A stretch of DNA of 64,000 nt from Streptomyces anulatus (GCF_014650675.1 NZ_BMVK01000002.1:477880-541879), one strand, 5' to 3'. Shown: positions 1-8,786, counted from the first letter of the stretch. Notes: a model not told the origin generated them from the letters alone. A program made the numbers and translations.

Positions 1-222
1 TCCGCCCCGATCCTGGTCATCGGCAACACCGGCGACCCGGCGACCCCGTACGCGGGCGCGAAGGCGATGGTGCAGCAGCTCGGCAAGGGCGTCGGCGTCG
101 AGCTGACCTACAAGGGCGAGGGGCACGGGGCATACAACAGCAAGGACGCGTGTGTGCAACGAACGGTGGACGGCTATCTGTTGAACGGTACGGTGCCGAA
201 GTCCGGCACCGTCTGCGGGTGA
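1..222 (+). CDS. C-terminal end of a secreted TAP-type alpha/beta hydrolase (partial)
   Basis: The frame is open from base 1, so the 5' part lies outside the window; 73 residues remain. This is the end of a secreted alpha/beta hydrolase of the tripeptidyl aminopeptidase (TAP/SlpD-like) type, which removes tripeptides or short peptides outside the cell. The acid motif GDPATPY and the catalytic histidine motif GEGHGAY are both visible, and two cysteines (DACV and TVCG) could form a disulphide. The fragment aligns nearly residue for residue with the C-terminus of the next gene, so the two are probably tandem paralogues. The exact substrate cannot be told. Confidence 0.85.
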   Translation, partial: SAPILVIGNTGDPATPYAGAKAMVQQLGKGVGVELTYKGEGHGAYNSKDACVQRTVDGYLLNGTVPKSGTVCG

Positions 223-363
223 CCCGACCCCCGACTCCCGGGCCGTGCACGGCGGTTAGCATGGCCGCACATCACAGCCGCCCGTCGCGTCGCCACCGGC
301 TTCGGGCCAGGGGGTGTCTGCCCTGACCGACAGGACACCCCCCTAGGGGAGGGAAGCCGGATC

Positions 364-1959
364 ATGCGTGCGCACCGTCGTGTCCATCGGGCCGCCGTCA
401 GGACGGGAGCGGCTCTCCTCGCGGCCGGACTGCTCGCCGGCTGCGGCCTGTTGCGGTCGGAGCCGGAGGCGAGCGAACCGGCCGACGGCCGCCCCGGCGA
501 CGCCTCCGCCGCACCCACGCCGACGGACCTCGAGGACTCCCCCAAGACGCCGGAGCTGCCGTCCGCCCTCACCGCGCAGCGCCTCGACTGGCAGCGGTGC
601 CCGGCACCGCAGGGTGGCGAGGCCCCCGGTTCCGCCTGGCGTTGCGCGAGCGTGGACGTACCGCTGGACTACACGGAACCGTCGGGGGAGACGCTCTCCA
701 TCGCGCTGGTCCGCAAGCAGGCCCGCGACAAGGGGCGGCGGCTCGGCTCGCTGCTGTTCAACTTCGGCGGCCCCGGCGGATCCGGCGTCGGGACGCTGCC
801 GCGCTCGGCCGACGCGTACGCGAAGCTGAACTCCCGCTACGACCTGGTGAGTTTCGATCCGCGCGGGGTCGCGGCCAGCTCCGGGGTGCGCTGCCGCACC
901 GACAAGGAGCAGGAGCAGGCCCACCGGAGCGTCGACCTGACTCCGGACACGGCGGCCGAGGAGAAGGCGTTCATCGAGGACGCCGCGGACTTCGGCGCCG
1001 GCTGCGAGCGCCGCTCGGGCGCGGTCCTGCCGCACGTCGGCACGGTCAACGCCGCCCGCGACCTGGACCTGATCCGCGAGGTGCTGGGCGACGAGAAGCT
1101 GTCCTACTTCGGCTTCTCCTACGGTACGGAGCTGGGCGGAACGTACGCGCACATCTTCCCGCACAAGGTGGGACGCACCGTGCTGGACGCGGTCGTCGAC
1201 CCGACGGCGGACGGGACCGGGCACGCCCGGAACCAGACCACGGGCTTCCAGCGCGCGCTGGAGAACTACCTCAAGGACCGCGACCAGGACCCGAAGACGG
1301 GCTCCGAGCGCATCGCCCGGCTGCTGGCCCGCATCGACCGGAGCCCGCTGCCGACCGACTCGGGCCGTGAGCTAAGCGAGTCGCTCGCCATCACCGGCAT
1401 CGTTACCCCGCTGTACTCCGAGTCGGGCTGGCCCGCCCTGACGGCCGCGCTCGACGAGGCGGAGAACAACGGTACGGGCAACGGCCTGCTCCGGCTCGCC
1501 GACTCGTACAACGGACGTGACGAGCAGGGACGCTACGACACCCAGAACCACTCCCAGCGGGCGATCTCCTGCGCCGACTCGACGTCCCGCCCCACCGTGG
1601 ACGAGGCCCGTGCGCTGCTGCCGGAGTTCCGGAAGCTGTCACCGGTCTTCGGCCCGTTCCTGGCCTGGGACACCGCGGGCTGGTGCGCCCAGTGGCCGGT
1701 CGAGGGGGAGAACGAGACGCCGGAGACCAGTGCGCCGGGCGCGGGTCCGATCCTGGTCGTGGGGACGACCGGCGACCCGGCGACCCCGTACGAGGGGGCA
1801 CGGCGGATGGCGGACGAGCTGGGCAAGGGCGTCGGTGTGCTGCTGACCAACAAGGGCGAGGGTCACGGGGCCTACGGCGGCAACGACTGTGTGACCTCGA
1901 CGATCGACGACTACTTCCTGGACGGGAAGGTCCCGGAGGACGGCACGACCTGTTCGTAG
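364..1959 (+). CDS. Secreted lipoprotein alpha/beta hydrolase, tripeptidyl aminopeptidase type
   Basis: A 531-residue exported peptidase-type hydrolase. The N-terminus has two arginines, a hydrophobic stretch and the lipobox LLAGC (Cys at about residue 28), so it is probably a membrane-anchored lipoprotein. An acidic Pro/Ala-rich linker follows. The oxyanion motif NFGGPGGSG, the nucleophile elbow GFSYGTELGG, the acid GDPATPYEG and the histidine motif GEGHGAY come in the order expected for the TAP family. The start is the ATG behind GGGAGGGAAG. Close similarity of its end to the preceding gene points to tandem duplication. Family knowledge suggests aminopeptidase activity on short peptides; the substrate is an inference. 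Confidence 0.92.
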   Translation: MRAHRRVHRAAVRTGAALLAAGLLAGCGLLRSEPEASEPADGRPGDASAAPTPTDLEDSPKTPELPSALTAQRLDWQRCPAPQGGEAPGSAWRCASVDVPLDYTEPSGETLSIALVRKQARDKGRRLGSLLFNFGGPGGSGVGTLPRSADAYAKLNSRYDLVSFDPRGVAASSGVRCRTDKEQEQAHRSVDLTPDTAAEEKAFIEDAADFGAGCERRSGAVLPHVGTVNAARDLDLIREVLGDEKLSYFGFSYGTELGGTYAHIFPHKVGRTVLDAVVDPTADGTGHARNQTTGFQRALENYLKDRDQDPKTGSERIARLLARIDRSPLPTDSGRELSESLAITGIVTPLYSESGWPALTAALDEAENNGTGNGLLRLADSYNGRDEQGRYDTQNHSQRAISCADSTSRPTVDEARALLPEFRKLSPVFGPFLAWDTAGWCAQWPVEGENETPETSAPGAGPILVVGTTGDPATPYEGARRMADELGKGVGVLLTNKGEGHGAYGGNDCVTSTIDDYFLDGKVPEDGTTCS

Positions 1960-1984
1960 CCGGGGGCCCGGGAGGCCGGGCACA

Positions 1985-2030
1985 GAGGGAGGGGCCGGTC
2001 CGCGCGTGTGCGCGGACCGGCCCCTCCCTC
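1985..2030. terminator. Bidirectional hairpin terminator
   Basis: A perfect 21-bp inverted repeat (arms 1985-2005 and 2010-2030, loop GTGT) lies between the convergent hydrolase and moeZ genes. There is no T-run, which is usual for Streptomyces terminators. Confidence 0.85.
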
Positions 2031-2053
2031 GTACGAATGCCGTACGGAACGCT

Positions 2054-3232
2054 CTAGTACACCGGCTTCTCGGGCTCGATCTGGTTGACCCAGCCGATCA
2101 CGCCGCCACCGACGTGCACCGCGTCGGCGAAGCCCGCGGACTTGAGGACCGCGAGGACCTCGGCGCTGCGGACGCCCGTCTTGCAGTGCAGGACGATGCG
2201 CCTGTCCTGCGGGAGGTCCTGGAGGGCGGTGCCCATGAGGAACTCGCCCTTCGGGATCAGTTTCGCGCCGGGGATCGAGACGATCTCGTACTCGTTCTTC
2301 TCGCGGACGTCGATGATCTCGATCTTCTCGTCGCCGTCGATCCACTCCTTGAGCTGCTTGGGAGTGATCGTCGCGCCGAGCGCCGCCTCCTGCGCCTCCT
2401 CGGAGACGACGCCGCAGAAGGCCTCGTAGTCGATGAGCTCGGTGACGGTGGGGTTCTCGCCGCAGACCGCGCAGTCGGGGTCCTTGCGGACCTTGACCTG
2501 GCGGTACTGCATCTCCAGGGCGTCGTAGATCATCAGCCGGCCGACCAGCGGGTCGCCGACCCCGGCGAGCAGCTTGATGGCCTCGGTGACCTGGATGGAG
2601 CCGACGGACGCGCAGAGCACGCCCAGCACGCCGCCCTCGGCGCAGGAGGGGACCATGCCCGGCGGCGGGGGCTCCGGGTAGAGGCAGCGGTAGCAGGGCC
2701 CGTGCTCGGACCAGAACACGGAGGCCTGGCCGTCGAAGCGGTAGATCGAGCCCCAGACGTACGGCTTGTTCAGCAGCACCGCGGCGTCGTTGACGAGATA
2801 GCGGGTGGCGAAGTTGTCCGTGCCGTCCACGATCAGGTCGTACTGCGCGAAGATCTCCATCACGTTCTCGGCTTCGAGCCGCTCTTCGTGAAGGATCACG
2901 TTGACGTACGGGTTGATGCCCAGCACCGAGTCCTTGGCGGACTCCGCCTTGGACCGGCCGATGTCGGCCTGGCTGTGGATGATCTGGCGCTGCAGGTTCG
3001 ACTCGTCGACCTCGTCGAACTCCACGATGCCGAGCGTGCCGACACCGGCCGCGGCCAGGTACATCAGGGCCGGCGAGCCGAGGCCACCGGCGCCGACACA
3101 CAGCACCTTGGCGTTCTTCAGGCGCTTCTGTCCGTCCATCCCGACATCCGGGATGATCAGGTGGCGGGAGTACCTGCGGACCTCGTCGACGGTGAGCTCA
3201 GCAGCTGGCTCGACCAGGGGTGGCAGCGACAC
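2054..3232 (-). CDS. moeZ: MoeZ/MoeB-type adenylyltransferase-sulfurtransferase
   Basis: A 392-residue fusion of a ThiF/MoeB adenylyltransferase with a C-terminal rhodanese domain. It activates the C-terminus of small sulfur-carrier proteins by adenylation and then transfers sulfur to them, serving molybdopterin, thiamine or thio-cofactor synthesis. The ATP-binding motif GAGGLGS sits near residue 50, zinc-ligand pairs CYRC and CAVC are visible, and the rhodanese loop HCKTGVRS carries the catalytic cysteine. The start is GTG behind GAGGTTCCT. In mycobacteria the counterpart (moeB1, Rv3206c) also lies near DUF3152, TetR and DUF3107 genes, as in this window. Confidence 0.94.
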   Translation of the reverse strand: MSLPPLVEPAAELTVDEVRRYSRHLIIPDVGMDGQKRLKNAKVLCVGAGGLGSPALMYLAAAGVGTLGIVEFDEVDESNLQRQIIHSQADIGRSKAESAKDSVLGINPYVNVILHEERLEAENVMEIFAQYDLIVDGTDNFATRYLVNDAAVLLNKPYVWGSIYRFDGQASVFWSEHGPCYRCLYPEPPPPGMVPSCAEGGVLGVLCASVGSIQVTEAIKLLAGVGDPLVGRLMIYDALEMQYRQVKVRKDPDCAVCGENPTVTELIDYEAFCGVVSEEAQEAALGATITPKQLKEWIDGDEKIEIIDVREKNEYEIVSIPGAKLIPKGEFLMGTALQDLPQDRRIVLHCKTGVRSAEVLAVLKSAGFADAVHVGGGVIGWVNQIEPEKPVY

Positions 3233-3259
3233 AGGAACCTCAACAATGCAGGTGGTCGG

Positions 3260-3289
3260 ATTCTACGTAGACCGACTTCTTACGGTCGA
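3260..3289 (-). promoter_or_regulatory. Candidate moeZ promoter
   Basis: On the minus strand, TCGACC (3284-3289) and TAGAAT (3260-3265) are separated by 18 nt. The -10 matches TATAAT at five of six positions. Transcription would start about 20 nt before the GTG of moeZ. This rests on sequence match only. Confidence 0.45.
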
Positions 3290-3331
3290 CTACGTACGGT
3301 TGTTCTCCCCGTAACACTGCCACGCCCCTTC

Positions 3332-4156
3332 TCATTCCGAGATACCCGGTCCGATCCGCGAGACGATTTCGTCCCAGTACCTGGGCAGCGTCGCGAATGG
3401 GTCACTTTGTCCGCTTCGGCCGTCCCGGTCGGTGAAGAAGATCGTCCCGGCGCCCTGCCAGCGGGCGATGCGCATGGCCTCCTCCAGATGGGTGCGGGGA
3501 ACCCCGTGGACGAAGTGGGCGAACCGCTCCGGTGGATAGTCGGCCGTCCACTCGGCCACCTGGGACCAGCGGTAGTCGGTCCAGGGGCCCTGGAAGGTGA
3601 CCAGCTGGTCGGCCGCCTCCGCGTACCCGGGATACGGGTGCGTGCCGTGGCCCAGCACCAGGCGGCCCCCGCCGTCCGCGCTGTCGCTCTCCGCCAGCAG
3701 GGCGTGGAGCGTACCGGTGAGGCGGCGGACCGCGGGCAGGCCGGCCCGCTCGGTGGGGCACCGGGCGAGGTAGAAGCCGCCGATGCGGTACCAGTCGATG
3801 AAGGACCGGGCGTCCGCGATCAGCTCCTCGAACGGCCGCTCGCCGTGGGCGAGGTCGAGGTGGCCGAGCAGCCTGCCGCCGGAGGCCCGGACGGTGTCGT
3901 CCGGGGAGCCGCCGTGCAGGGCGCGTTCACGGGCGTTGTGCAGTCGGCCCGCCGCCTCCAGGCAGTGCGGGTCGGGCCGGGAGCCGGGGCCGTCCGCGAT
4001 GTTGAGGACGGCCCAGTGCAGCGGGGTGCCGGGACGGGCCAGCCCGGCCCATTCGGCGGGGGCGAGCAGCGGGTGGGCGTAGCCGGGGACGCCGAAGCCG
4101 AGCTGTTCGCCGCCCGCGGTGCGGCGGGCGTCGGCGGGCGCGGTCAGATGCGGCAC
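3332..4156 (-). CDS. Spherulation-specific family 4 (GH114-like) protein
   Basis: A 274-residue protein of the spherulin-4 family, whose TIM-barrel fold is related to GH114 endo-galactosaminidases. The pattern GVPGYAHPLLAPAEW then VLNIADGPG, followed by GGRLLGHLDL and DWYRIGGFYL, is typical. The start is GTG 4156, only 4 nt after GGAGG. It overlaps the end of the epimerase gene by 13 nt, so the two are translationally coupled. The frame stays open far upstream, but that part is an antisense-like shadow over the epimerase. There is no clear signal peptide. A role in cutting an amino-sugar polymer is inferred from the family and the neighbours. Confidence 0.85.
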   Translation of the reverse strand: MPHLTAPADARRTAGGEQLGFGVPGYAHPLLAPAEWAGLARPGTPLHWAVLNIADGPGSRPDPHCLEAAGRLHNARERALHGGSPDDTVRASGGRLLGHLDLAHGERPFEELIADARSFIDWYRIGGFYLARCPTERAGLPAVRRLTGTLHALLAESDSADGGGRLVLGHGTHPYPGYAEAADQLVTFQGPWTDYRWSQVAEWTADYPPERFAHFVHGVPRTHLEEAMRIARWQGAGTIFFTDRDGRSGQSDPFATLPRYWDEIVSRIGPGISE

Positions 4157-5109
4157 GCCGCCTCCATCCAGATGTCCGCGAGGGACTCCTCCAGGTTGAT
4201 CCGGGGCCGCCAGCCGAGCCGGTCCCGCGCGGTGCGGACGTCGGCCTGCTGCCAGACCCCGCAGCCGTCGGGGTACGGGGACGGGGTGGCGGAGAGGTGT
4301 TCCATGACGGACTCGGCAGAGGTGCGCGGGGCCCCGATGGGCAGGCGCGGGGGCGGCGAGTCCAGCTCGTGGAGCGCACCCGCGTACCCGGCGACTCTCG
4401 CCAGGACGGCGGCGGCGTCGCGCAGGCGGACGGCCCGCCCGGTGCCGATGTTGACGACGCCCTGGGCGGCGGAGAGCGAGGCGGCGTGAACAGCCCGCGC
4501 CACGTCCCGTACGTCGACGAAGTCCCGCTGCACGCCGAGGCCGCTGAGCTTCAGCTCGCCGTCGCCGGACTGCATGGCCCGGCGCATCGCCTCGGCGAGC
4601 CGGCCGAGCGGGGAGCCGGCCGGGGTGCCGGGCCCGACGGGCGAGAAGACCCGCAGGACGACGGCGTCGAGGCCGGAGCCGAGGACCAGTTCGGTGGCGG
4701 CGAGCTTGCTGACGCCGTACGGGCCGCCGGGGCGCGGGACCGCGTCCTCGGCGGTGGAGGACCCGGGCTGCGAGGGCCCGTACTCCGAGGCGCAGCCGAC
4801 CTGGACGAGCCGCGCCCCGCAGCCGCTGCGGCGCAGCGCCTCGCAGACGGTGGCGACGGCGACGGTGTTGTGACGGGTGAGATCCCGGGCCCCGCCGCGC
4901 GTGGCGCCCGCGCAGTTGACGACGACTCCGGGGTGGACGGCGTCGAGGAAGCGGGTGAGCGCCCCGGGGCTGCCGCCCGCGAGGTCGAACCGGACGTCGG
5001 CGTCGTCGCCGCGGCCGAGCGCCGTGAGGTGGACGGCCGGGTCGGCGAGGAGACGGTCGGCGACGAAGCGGCCGAGGAATCCGTTGGCTCCGAGCAGCAG
5101 CACCCTCAT
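4144..5109 (-). CDS. NAD-dependent epimerase/dehydratase
   Basis: A 321-residue extended short-chain dehydrogenase. The N-terminal GANGFLG is the NAD-binding glycine motif and YGVSKLA holds the YxxxK catalytic pair. The length and the mid-protein RDFVDVRDVARA motif fit nucleotide-sugar epimerases or reductases. GAGGCGG precedes the ATG. It lies between a PelF-like glycosyltransferase and membrane-protein pair (upstream, separated by 216 nt without a gene) and the coupled spherulin-4 gene. It therefore probably supplies an activated sugar, for example by C4-epimerisation. The substrate cannot be read from the sequence. Confidence 0.88.
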   Translation of the reverse strand: MRVLLLGANGFLGRFVADRLLADPAVHLTALGRGDDADVRFDLAGGSPGALTRFLDAVHPGVVVNCAGATRGGARDLTRHNTVAVATVCEALRRSGCGARLVQVGCASEYGPSQPGSSTAEDAVPRPGGPYGVSKLAATELVLGSGLDAVVLRVFSPVGPGTPAGSPLGRLAEAMRRAMQSGDGELKLSGLGVQRDFVDVRDVARAVHAASLSAAQGVVNIGTGRAVRLRDAAAVLARVAGYAGALHELDSPPPRLPIGAPRTSAESVMEHLSATPSPYPDGCGVWQQADVRTARDRLGWRPRINLEESLADIWMEAACRI

Positions 5110-5325
5110 CGCGCACCGCCTCGGTGCCGACGGCTCACTGCCGGTGCGGGGGACTGGGGGGTCATGGCGGGTTTCTCCTAGGTCATCGAGTCGGTCGTGC
5201 GGTGCTGGACGAGCCCGCGGCGTCGGCTCCGCGGGAGTGGGTCGGTGAAGCGGTGGAACGGTCGGAGTGGGTGGTGCGGTGGTACGTCGGCGGGTGGTGC
5301 GGGGTGGTACGTCGGTGGGGCGGGC

Positions 5326-6789
5326 TCAGGTCCGGGTGTGGGCGGAGGCCCGGGAGAGCGCGAAGGCCGCGTGCAGGAGCAGGCCGACGGCGGCCCCGCC
5401 GCAGGCGAGGGCGGACACGGCTCCTGTCCCGCCCGCCGAGACGAGGGCGTTCACGGGCTGGGCCAGGGGTTCGAGTCCGGGGAGCCGGGCGGAGAGGACG
5501 AGGGCCGGGGCCCCGGCCTCGACGGCGCAGGCGGCGGCGAGCGCGACGGTGCCCGGCTCGGGCAGCCCGTGTGCGGCGAGCAGCCGGGCCACGAAGAACA
5601 GGACCCCGAGGGCGACGGCCGCGACGGGCGTGCCGCCTCCGCCGAGGCCGAGGTCGGCCAGGTACAGCAGGGGCAGCAGCGCGCCGAGGAAGAGGGTGAC
5701 GGCCGCCAGGAGCAGGGGGCGCACGCCCGCGCCGAATTCCTCCAGGGCGCGGCTGCCGGTCAGTTTGCGGTGGGCGTGGACGGTGAAGAGGTGGGCGCAC
5801 CAGGCGGCCGGGGCGACCGCGGCGGCGAGGCCGAGCAGCGGGGCCGGGGTGCCGTCCCACGGGCCGTCCGGGCCGCCGGTCATGATCTGGGCGAGCAGTT
5901 CCTCGCCGTACACCGCGTAGCTCAGCAGCCAGCAGCCGTACATCCCGGCGCGGCCCGCTCCTTCGGGGGCGCGCAGGGGGCCGCGGCCCAGGCACGCCCG
6001 GAGCGCCAGGCAGGCCAGGAGCGCGCCGACGACGGTCACGAGGGCCCGGGTCCCGTCGCCGAGGACGCCCTCGGTGACCCGGAGCACCCCGGCGGTCGCC
6101 AGGCAGGCGGCTCCGGGGAGCAGGGCGAGAAGCGTCCAGGCGGCCCGTGCGTCGGTGTCGGGACCGGGGCCGGGGGGCCGGCCGGCGGCGGGCTCCCGCG
6201 TTCGGGGCGGCATGCGGGCGTACAGCTCCTCGGCGAGGGCGAAGACGTCCCGGTGGCGGTAGCGGGCGGCGGTGCGGTCGGTGAGACCGTGCGCTTCCAG
6301 TCCGGCGGCGATCTCCAGGGGGTCCACGGCCCGTTCGCACAGGTCGCGGTGGTGGTGGAGGAGGGACTTCACCGGGTCGGCCGGGCCCCGGCGGGCGGCG
6401 GCGCCCGGCGCCCGGCGCGCCGTGGTGCGGGGCCGGATCTCCGCGGGGCGTTCCGGGGCGGATGCGGGGCGTTCCGGGGTGGCCGCGGGGGTCGCCGGGT
6501 CGTCCGGACGGGTCATCGGGGAGTCTCCGTGGTCGGGTCGGCCTCCGGGGCCGGAGTGGTCTCCGTGGTGGTGGAGGCTCGGATCGTGAAGGGCCGGTTC
6601 GTGAAGGGCCGGTTCGTGAAGGGCCGGTTCGTGAAGGGCCGGTTCGTGAAGGGCCGGTTCGTGAAGGGCCGGGGCATGGAGGGCCGGGGCATGGAGGGCC
6701 GGATCGTGAAGGACCGGGTCACCGAGCGCCGGATCGTGGAAGGCCGGGTCACCAAGCGCCGGGGCATGGAGGGCCAGGTGGTCACGCAT
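5326..6789 (-). CDS. Multi-pass membrane protein with pentapeptide-repeat N-terminus
   Basis: A 487-residue protein with no family that I recognise. Residues 1 to about 80 are a tandem pentapeptide array of the form (E/D/A)PALH. Residues about 90-200 are soluble and charged. Residues about 205-480 contain some eight to ten hydrophobic segments, for example WTLLALLPGAACLATAG and LLLAAVTLFLGALLPLLYL. The ATG at 6789 overlaps the stop of the glycosyltransferase gene, which argues for coupled translation. An internal ATG at 6516 would skip the repeats. A role in exporting or assembling the polymer made by its neighbours is inferred. It is not recognisably PelG. Confidence 0.75.
   Translation of the reverse strand: MRDHLALHAPALGDPAFHDPALGDPVLHDPALHAPALHAPALHEPALHEPALHEPALHEPALHEPALHDPSLHHHGDHSGPGGRPDHGDSPMTRPDDPATPAATPERPASAPERPAEIRPRTTARRAPGAAARRGPADPVKSLLHHHRDLCERAVDPLEIAAGLEAHGLTDRTAARYRHRDVFALAEELYARMPPRTREPAAGRPPGPGPDTDARAAWTLLALLPGAACLATAGVLRVTEGVLGDGTRALVTVVGALLACLALRACLGRGPLRAPEGAGRAGMYGCWLLSYAVYGEELLAQIMTGGPDGPWDGTPAPLLGLAAAVAPAAWCAHLFTVHAHRKLTGSRALEEFGAGVRPLLLAAVTLFLGALLPLLYLADLGLGGGGTPVAAVALGVLFFVARLLAAHGLPEPGTVALAAACAVEAGAPALVLSARLPGLEPLAQPVNALVSAGGTGAVSALACGGAAVGLLLHAAFALSRASAHTRT
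6586..6780. repeat. 15-bp tandem repeat array (13 units) inside a coding region
   Basis: Thirteen 15-bp units run in phase through the start of the membrane-protein gene. Five units (starting at 6586, 6601, 6616, 6631 and 6646) are identical, GTGAAGGGCCGGTTC on the plus strand, read as EPALH on the minus strand. Outer units diverge. Because the unit is a multiple of three, copy-number change keeps the frame. Confidence 0.9.
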
Positions 6790-8671
6790 CGCCGTCCCCC
6801 GCCGGTCCGGCCGCGACCGCGCAGACGCCCTCGGGCTCCGGCTCCCGCGTGTGCTGCGGCTCGGGTTCGCCCGGCCGGTCCGGCAGCCGGGCCCCGGGCG
6901 CGGCCCAATGCGGCACGGCGGCGGACGGGTCCGGCTCCGGGTCCGGCTGCGGCCGGAGGTGCGGCCCGGGCTGGGTCCAGTGGCCGAGGAGGCGGGCTTC
7001 CGGCGGGGTGGCGAAGGGCAGCGGGTCGCCGTGGGCGTCCACCGTGTCGGCCTCGCGACGCACCGGGGTGTGCGACATCAGCTCCAGGTAAATGCCGCGA
7101 AATGCCGCGAGGTTCTGTTCGACGGTGAAGAGTTCGAGCGCGCGGGCCCTTGCGGCGGCCCCCAGGCGTGCTCGACGCTCGGGGTCGCGCAGCAGCGCGA
7201 CGCAGGCGTCGGCGAGCGCCTTGGGATTGCGCGGGGGCACCACCAGGCCGGTGCCGCCGATGACTTCGACGACGGCGCCCACGTCGGTGGAGACGGTGGC
7301 CCGGCCGCAGAACATGGCTTCGACGAGGCTGACCGGGAAGCCCTCGACGACGCTGGACAGCACGATCACGCCGCCCGCGCCGTAGGCCTCGACGAGGTCG
7401 GGGACCTCGGGGCCGCCGATCTCCTCGAAGGTGACCGGGCTGACGCCCTCGGTGTGCGCGCCGGTGGCCTCGTCCGGGAACAGCTGGGCGGCCAGGGCCT
7501 CGCAGTGGGCGAGGTACGTGGTGGCCTCGTCGCCTTCCGCCGGGGCACCGAAGACGCGCAGCCGGGCGCCGGGCTCGGCGCGGCGGACCTCGGCGAAGGC
7601 GTGGAGGAGGGCGATCAGGTCCTTGGCGGGCTCGATCCGGCCGACCCAGACCAGCGTGCCGGGGCCGCCCGCGTCGTCGCTCCCGCCGGCCGCGCCGAAG
7701 CGTTCGGCGTCCTCGCCGACCTGGCCGAACCGCTCGGCCGCCATGCCCGGGTAGACCGTGCGCTGCTTGGCCGGGTCCGCTCCGCAGCGCTGCTGCCAGC
7801 GGCGGACATGGGTGTTGCCGGGGGTGACGATCGCGGCCTGCCGGTAGACCTCGGTGGTGAGGCGGCCGTGGAATCCGGCGAGGAGGGCGCGCACGGGGGT
7901 TCCGTACGGGGTGCCGGAGGCGGCCAGGTAGTGCGCGCGCAGCGGGACGCCGTGCTCGGTGACCAGCAGCGGCACCCCGAAGAAGCGTTTGGCCAGGAGC
8001 CCGGGGAGGGCGGCCGCCCCGCCGGAGGCGGCATGGCAGAGGTCGACCGCGCCGAGGCTCTCCTGGTCGTACCAGTCCAGCGAGAGCGGGCGCAGCGCGC
8101 GCTCCAGCTCGGCGGCGAAGGCGAGGTGGTCGGGGACGGTGGCGTTCTGCACGGTGCGGCCGGTGCCGCGGGCGCGGGAGGCGGTCTCCAGGATCCGGAC
8201 GGTGGCCTCGGAGCGCAGGGCGAGATGGAGTCCGCCGCGTTCGCGGGCCAGCTCGGCGAGGCCGTAGAGCCCTTCGGTGAACAGCTCCGCGCCGGGGCCC
8301 TCGCCCGCTTCCGTACCGGCCTCGTCGGGGGTGCAGATCGCGCCGGCGAGGGCGGTGAGGTGCTCGGTGAAGCGCCTGCGGTCGCGCCGGCCGTAGGACT
8401 GTTCGCCCCCGGTCACCAGCCGGGCCAGCAGGCCGCGTTCACCGCTGCCGCGCAGGGTGCCGTCCTCGGGGGTCCACAGCGGCGCGGTGCGCACCCGGCT
8501 GACCTGCGGCGGCAGCCGGACCCAGCCCTGGTCCTCCTGGTGGGCGGAGCGGCTCAGGGCGAACAGGTCGAACTCGTGCTGCGGCAGCCCGCGCACCAGT
8601 CGGTCGCACCAGAGTCTGGACTCACCGGTCGCATACGGATAACCACCGTCGGTGAGCAGTCCGATCCGCAC
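6782..8671 (-). CDS. PelF-like family 4 glycosyltransferase
   Basis: A 629-residue GT-B glycosyltransferase with an N-terminal DUF3492-type region, as in PelF, the cytosolic polymerase of the Pel exopolysaccharide. MRIGLLTDGGYPYATGE at the N-terminus is typical. The donor-binding half has LVWVGRIEPAKD, and an EX7E motif in EGFPVSLVEAM precedes TDVGAVVEVI. About the last 80 residues are Pro/Glu-rich and probably disordered. The start is GTG after a G-rich ribosome site. It heads a minus-strand unit with the membrane protein (8-nt overlap). The polymer it makes is unknown. Confidence 0.88.
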   Translation of the reverse strand: MRIGLLTDGGYPYATGESRLWCDRLVRGLPQHEFDLFALSRSAHQEDQGWVRLPPQVSRVRTAPLWTPEDGTLRGSGERGLLARLVTGGEQSYGRRDRRRFTEHLTALAGAICTPDEAGTEAGEGPGAELFTEGLYGLAELARERGGLHLALRSEATVRILETASRARGTGRTVQNATVPDHLAFAAELERALRPLSLDWYDQESLGAVDLCHAASGGAAALPGLLAKRFFGVPLLVTEHGVPLRAHYLAASGTPYGTPVRALLAGFHGRLTTEVYRQAAIVTPGNTHVRRWQQRCGADPAKQRTVYPGMAAERFGQVGEDAERFGAAGGSDDAGGPGTLVWVGRIEPAKDLIALLHAFAEVRRAEPGARLRVFGAPAEGDEATTYLAHCEALAAQLFPDEATGAHTEGVSPVTFEEIGGPEVPDLVEAYGAGGVIVLSSVVEGFPVSLVEAMFCGRATVSTDVGAVVEVIGGTGLVVPPRNPKALADACVALLRDPERRARLGAAARARALELFTVEQNLAAFRGIYLELMSHTPVRREADTVDAHGDPLPFATPPEARLLGHWTQPGPHLRPQPDPEPDPSAAVPHWAAPGARLPDRPGEPEPQHTREPEPEGVCAVAAGPAGDGDA

Positions 8672-8750
8672 GAATACACCCCCGATCTCCCTTGTGGGCG
8701 GCCGCCGTTGAAATGGCGACTCGCAGCGGGACGACCGTAAGCGGATACGC

Positions 8751-8786
8751 CGGTGGCGCGACGGACGGTTGTCCGTCGCGCCACCG
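8751..8786. terminator. Hairpin terminator after the peptide ABC operon
   Basis: A perfect 16-bp stem (8751-8766 with 8771-8786, loop GGTT) lies downstream of the fused ATPase gene and before the PelF-like gene. It would end the minus-strand ABC operon. Confidence 0.75.

Noticed and set aside
3332..5116. Single 594-residue frame for the spherulin-4 protein
   Set aside because: The N-terminal half is an Arg/Pro-rich shadow over the epimerase gene, and GTG 4156 has a perfect ribosome site.
6586..6780. CRISPR array
   Set aside because: The repeats are 15 bp, directly abutting, in frame with a gene and without spacers.
5197..7128. Long plus-strand ORF across the epimerase/glycosyltransferase locus, with an array of EGPVRE-like repeats
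   Set aside because: It is antisense to well-supported genes, is a product of high third-position GC, and has no ribosome site or known domain.
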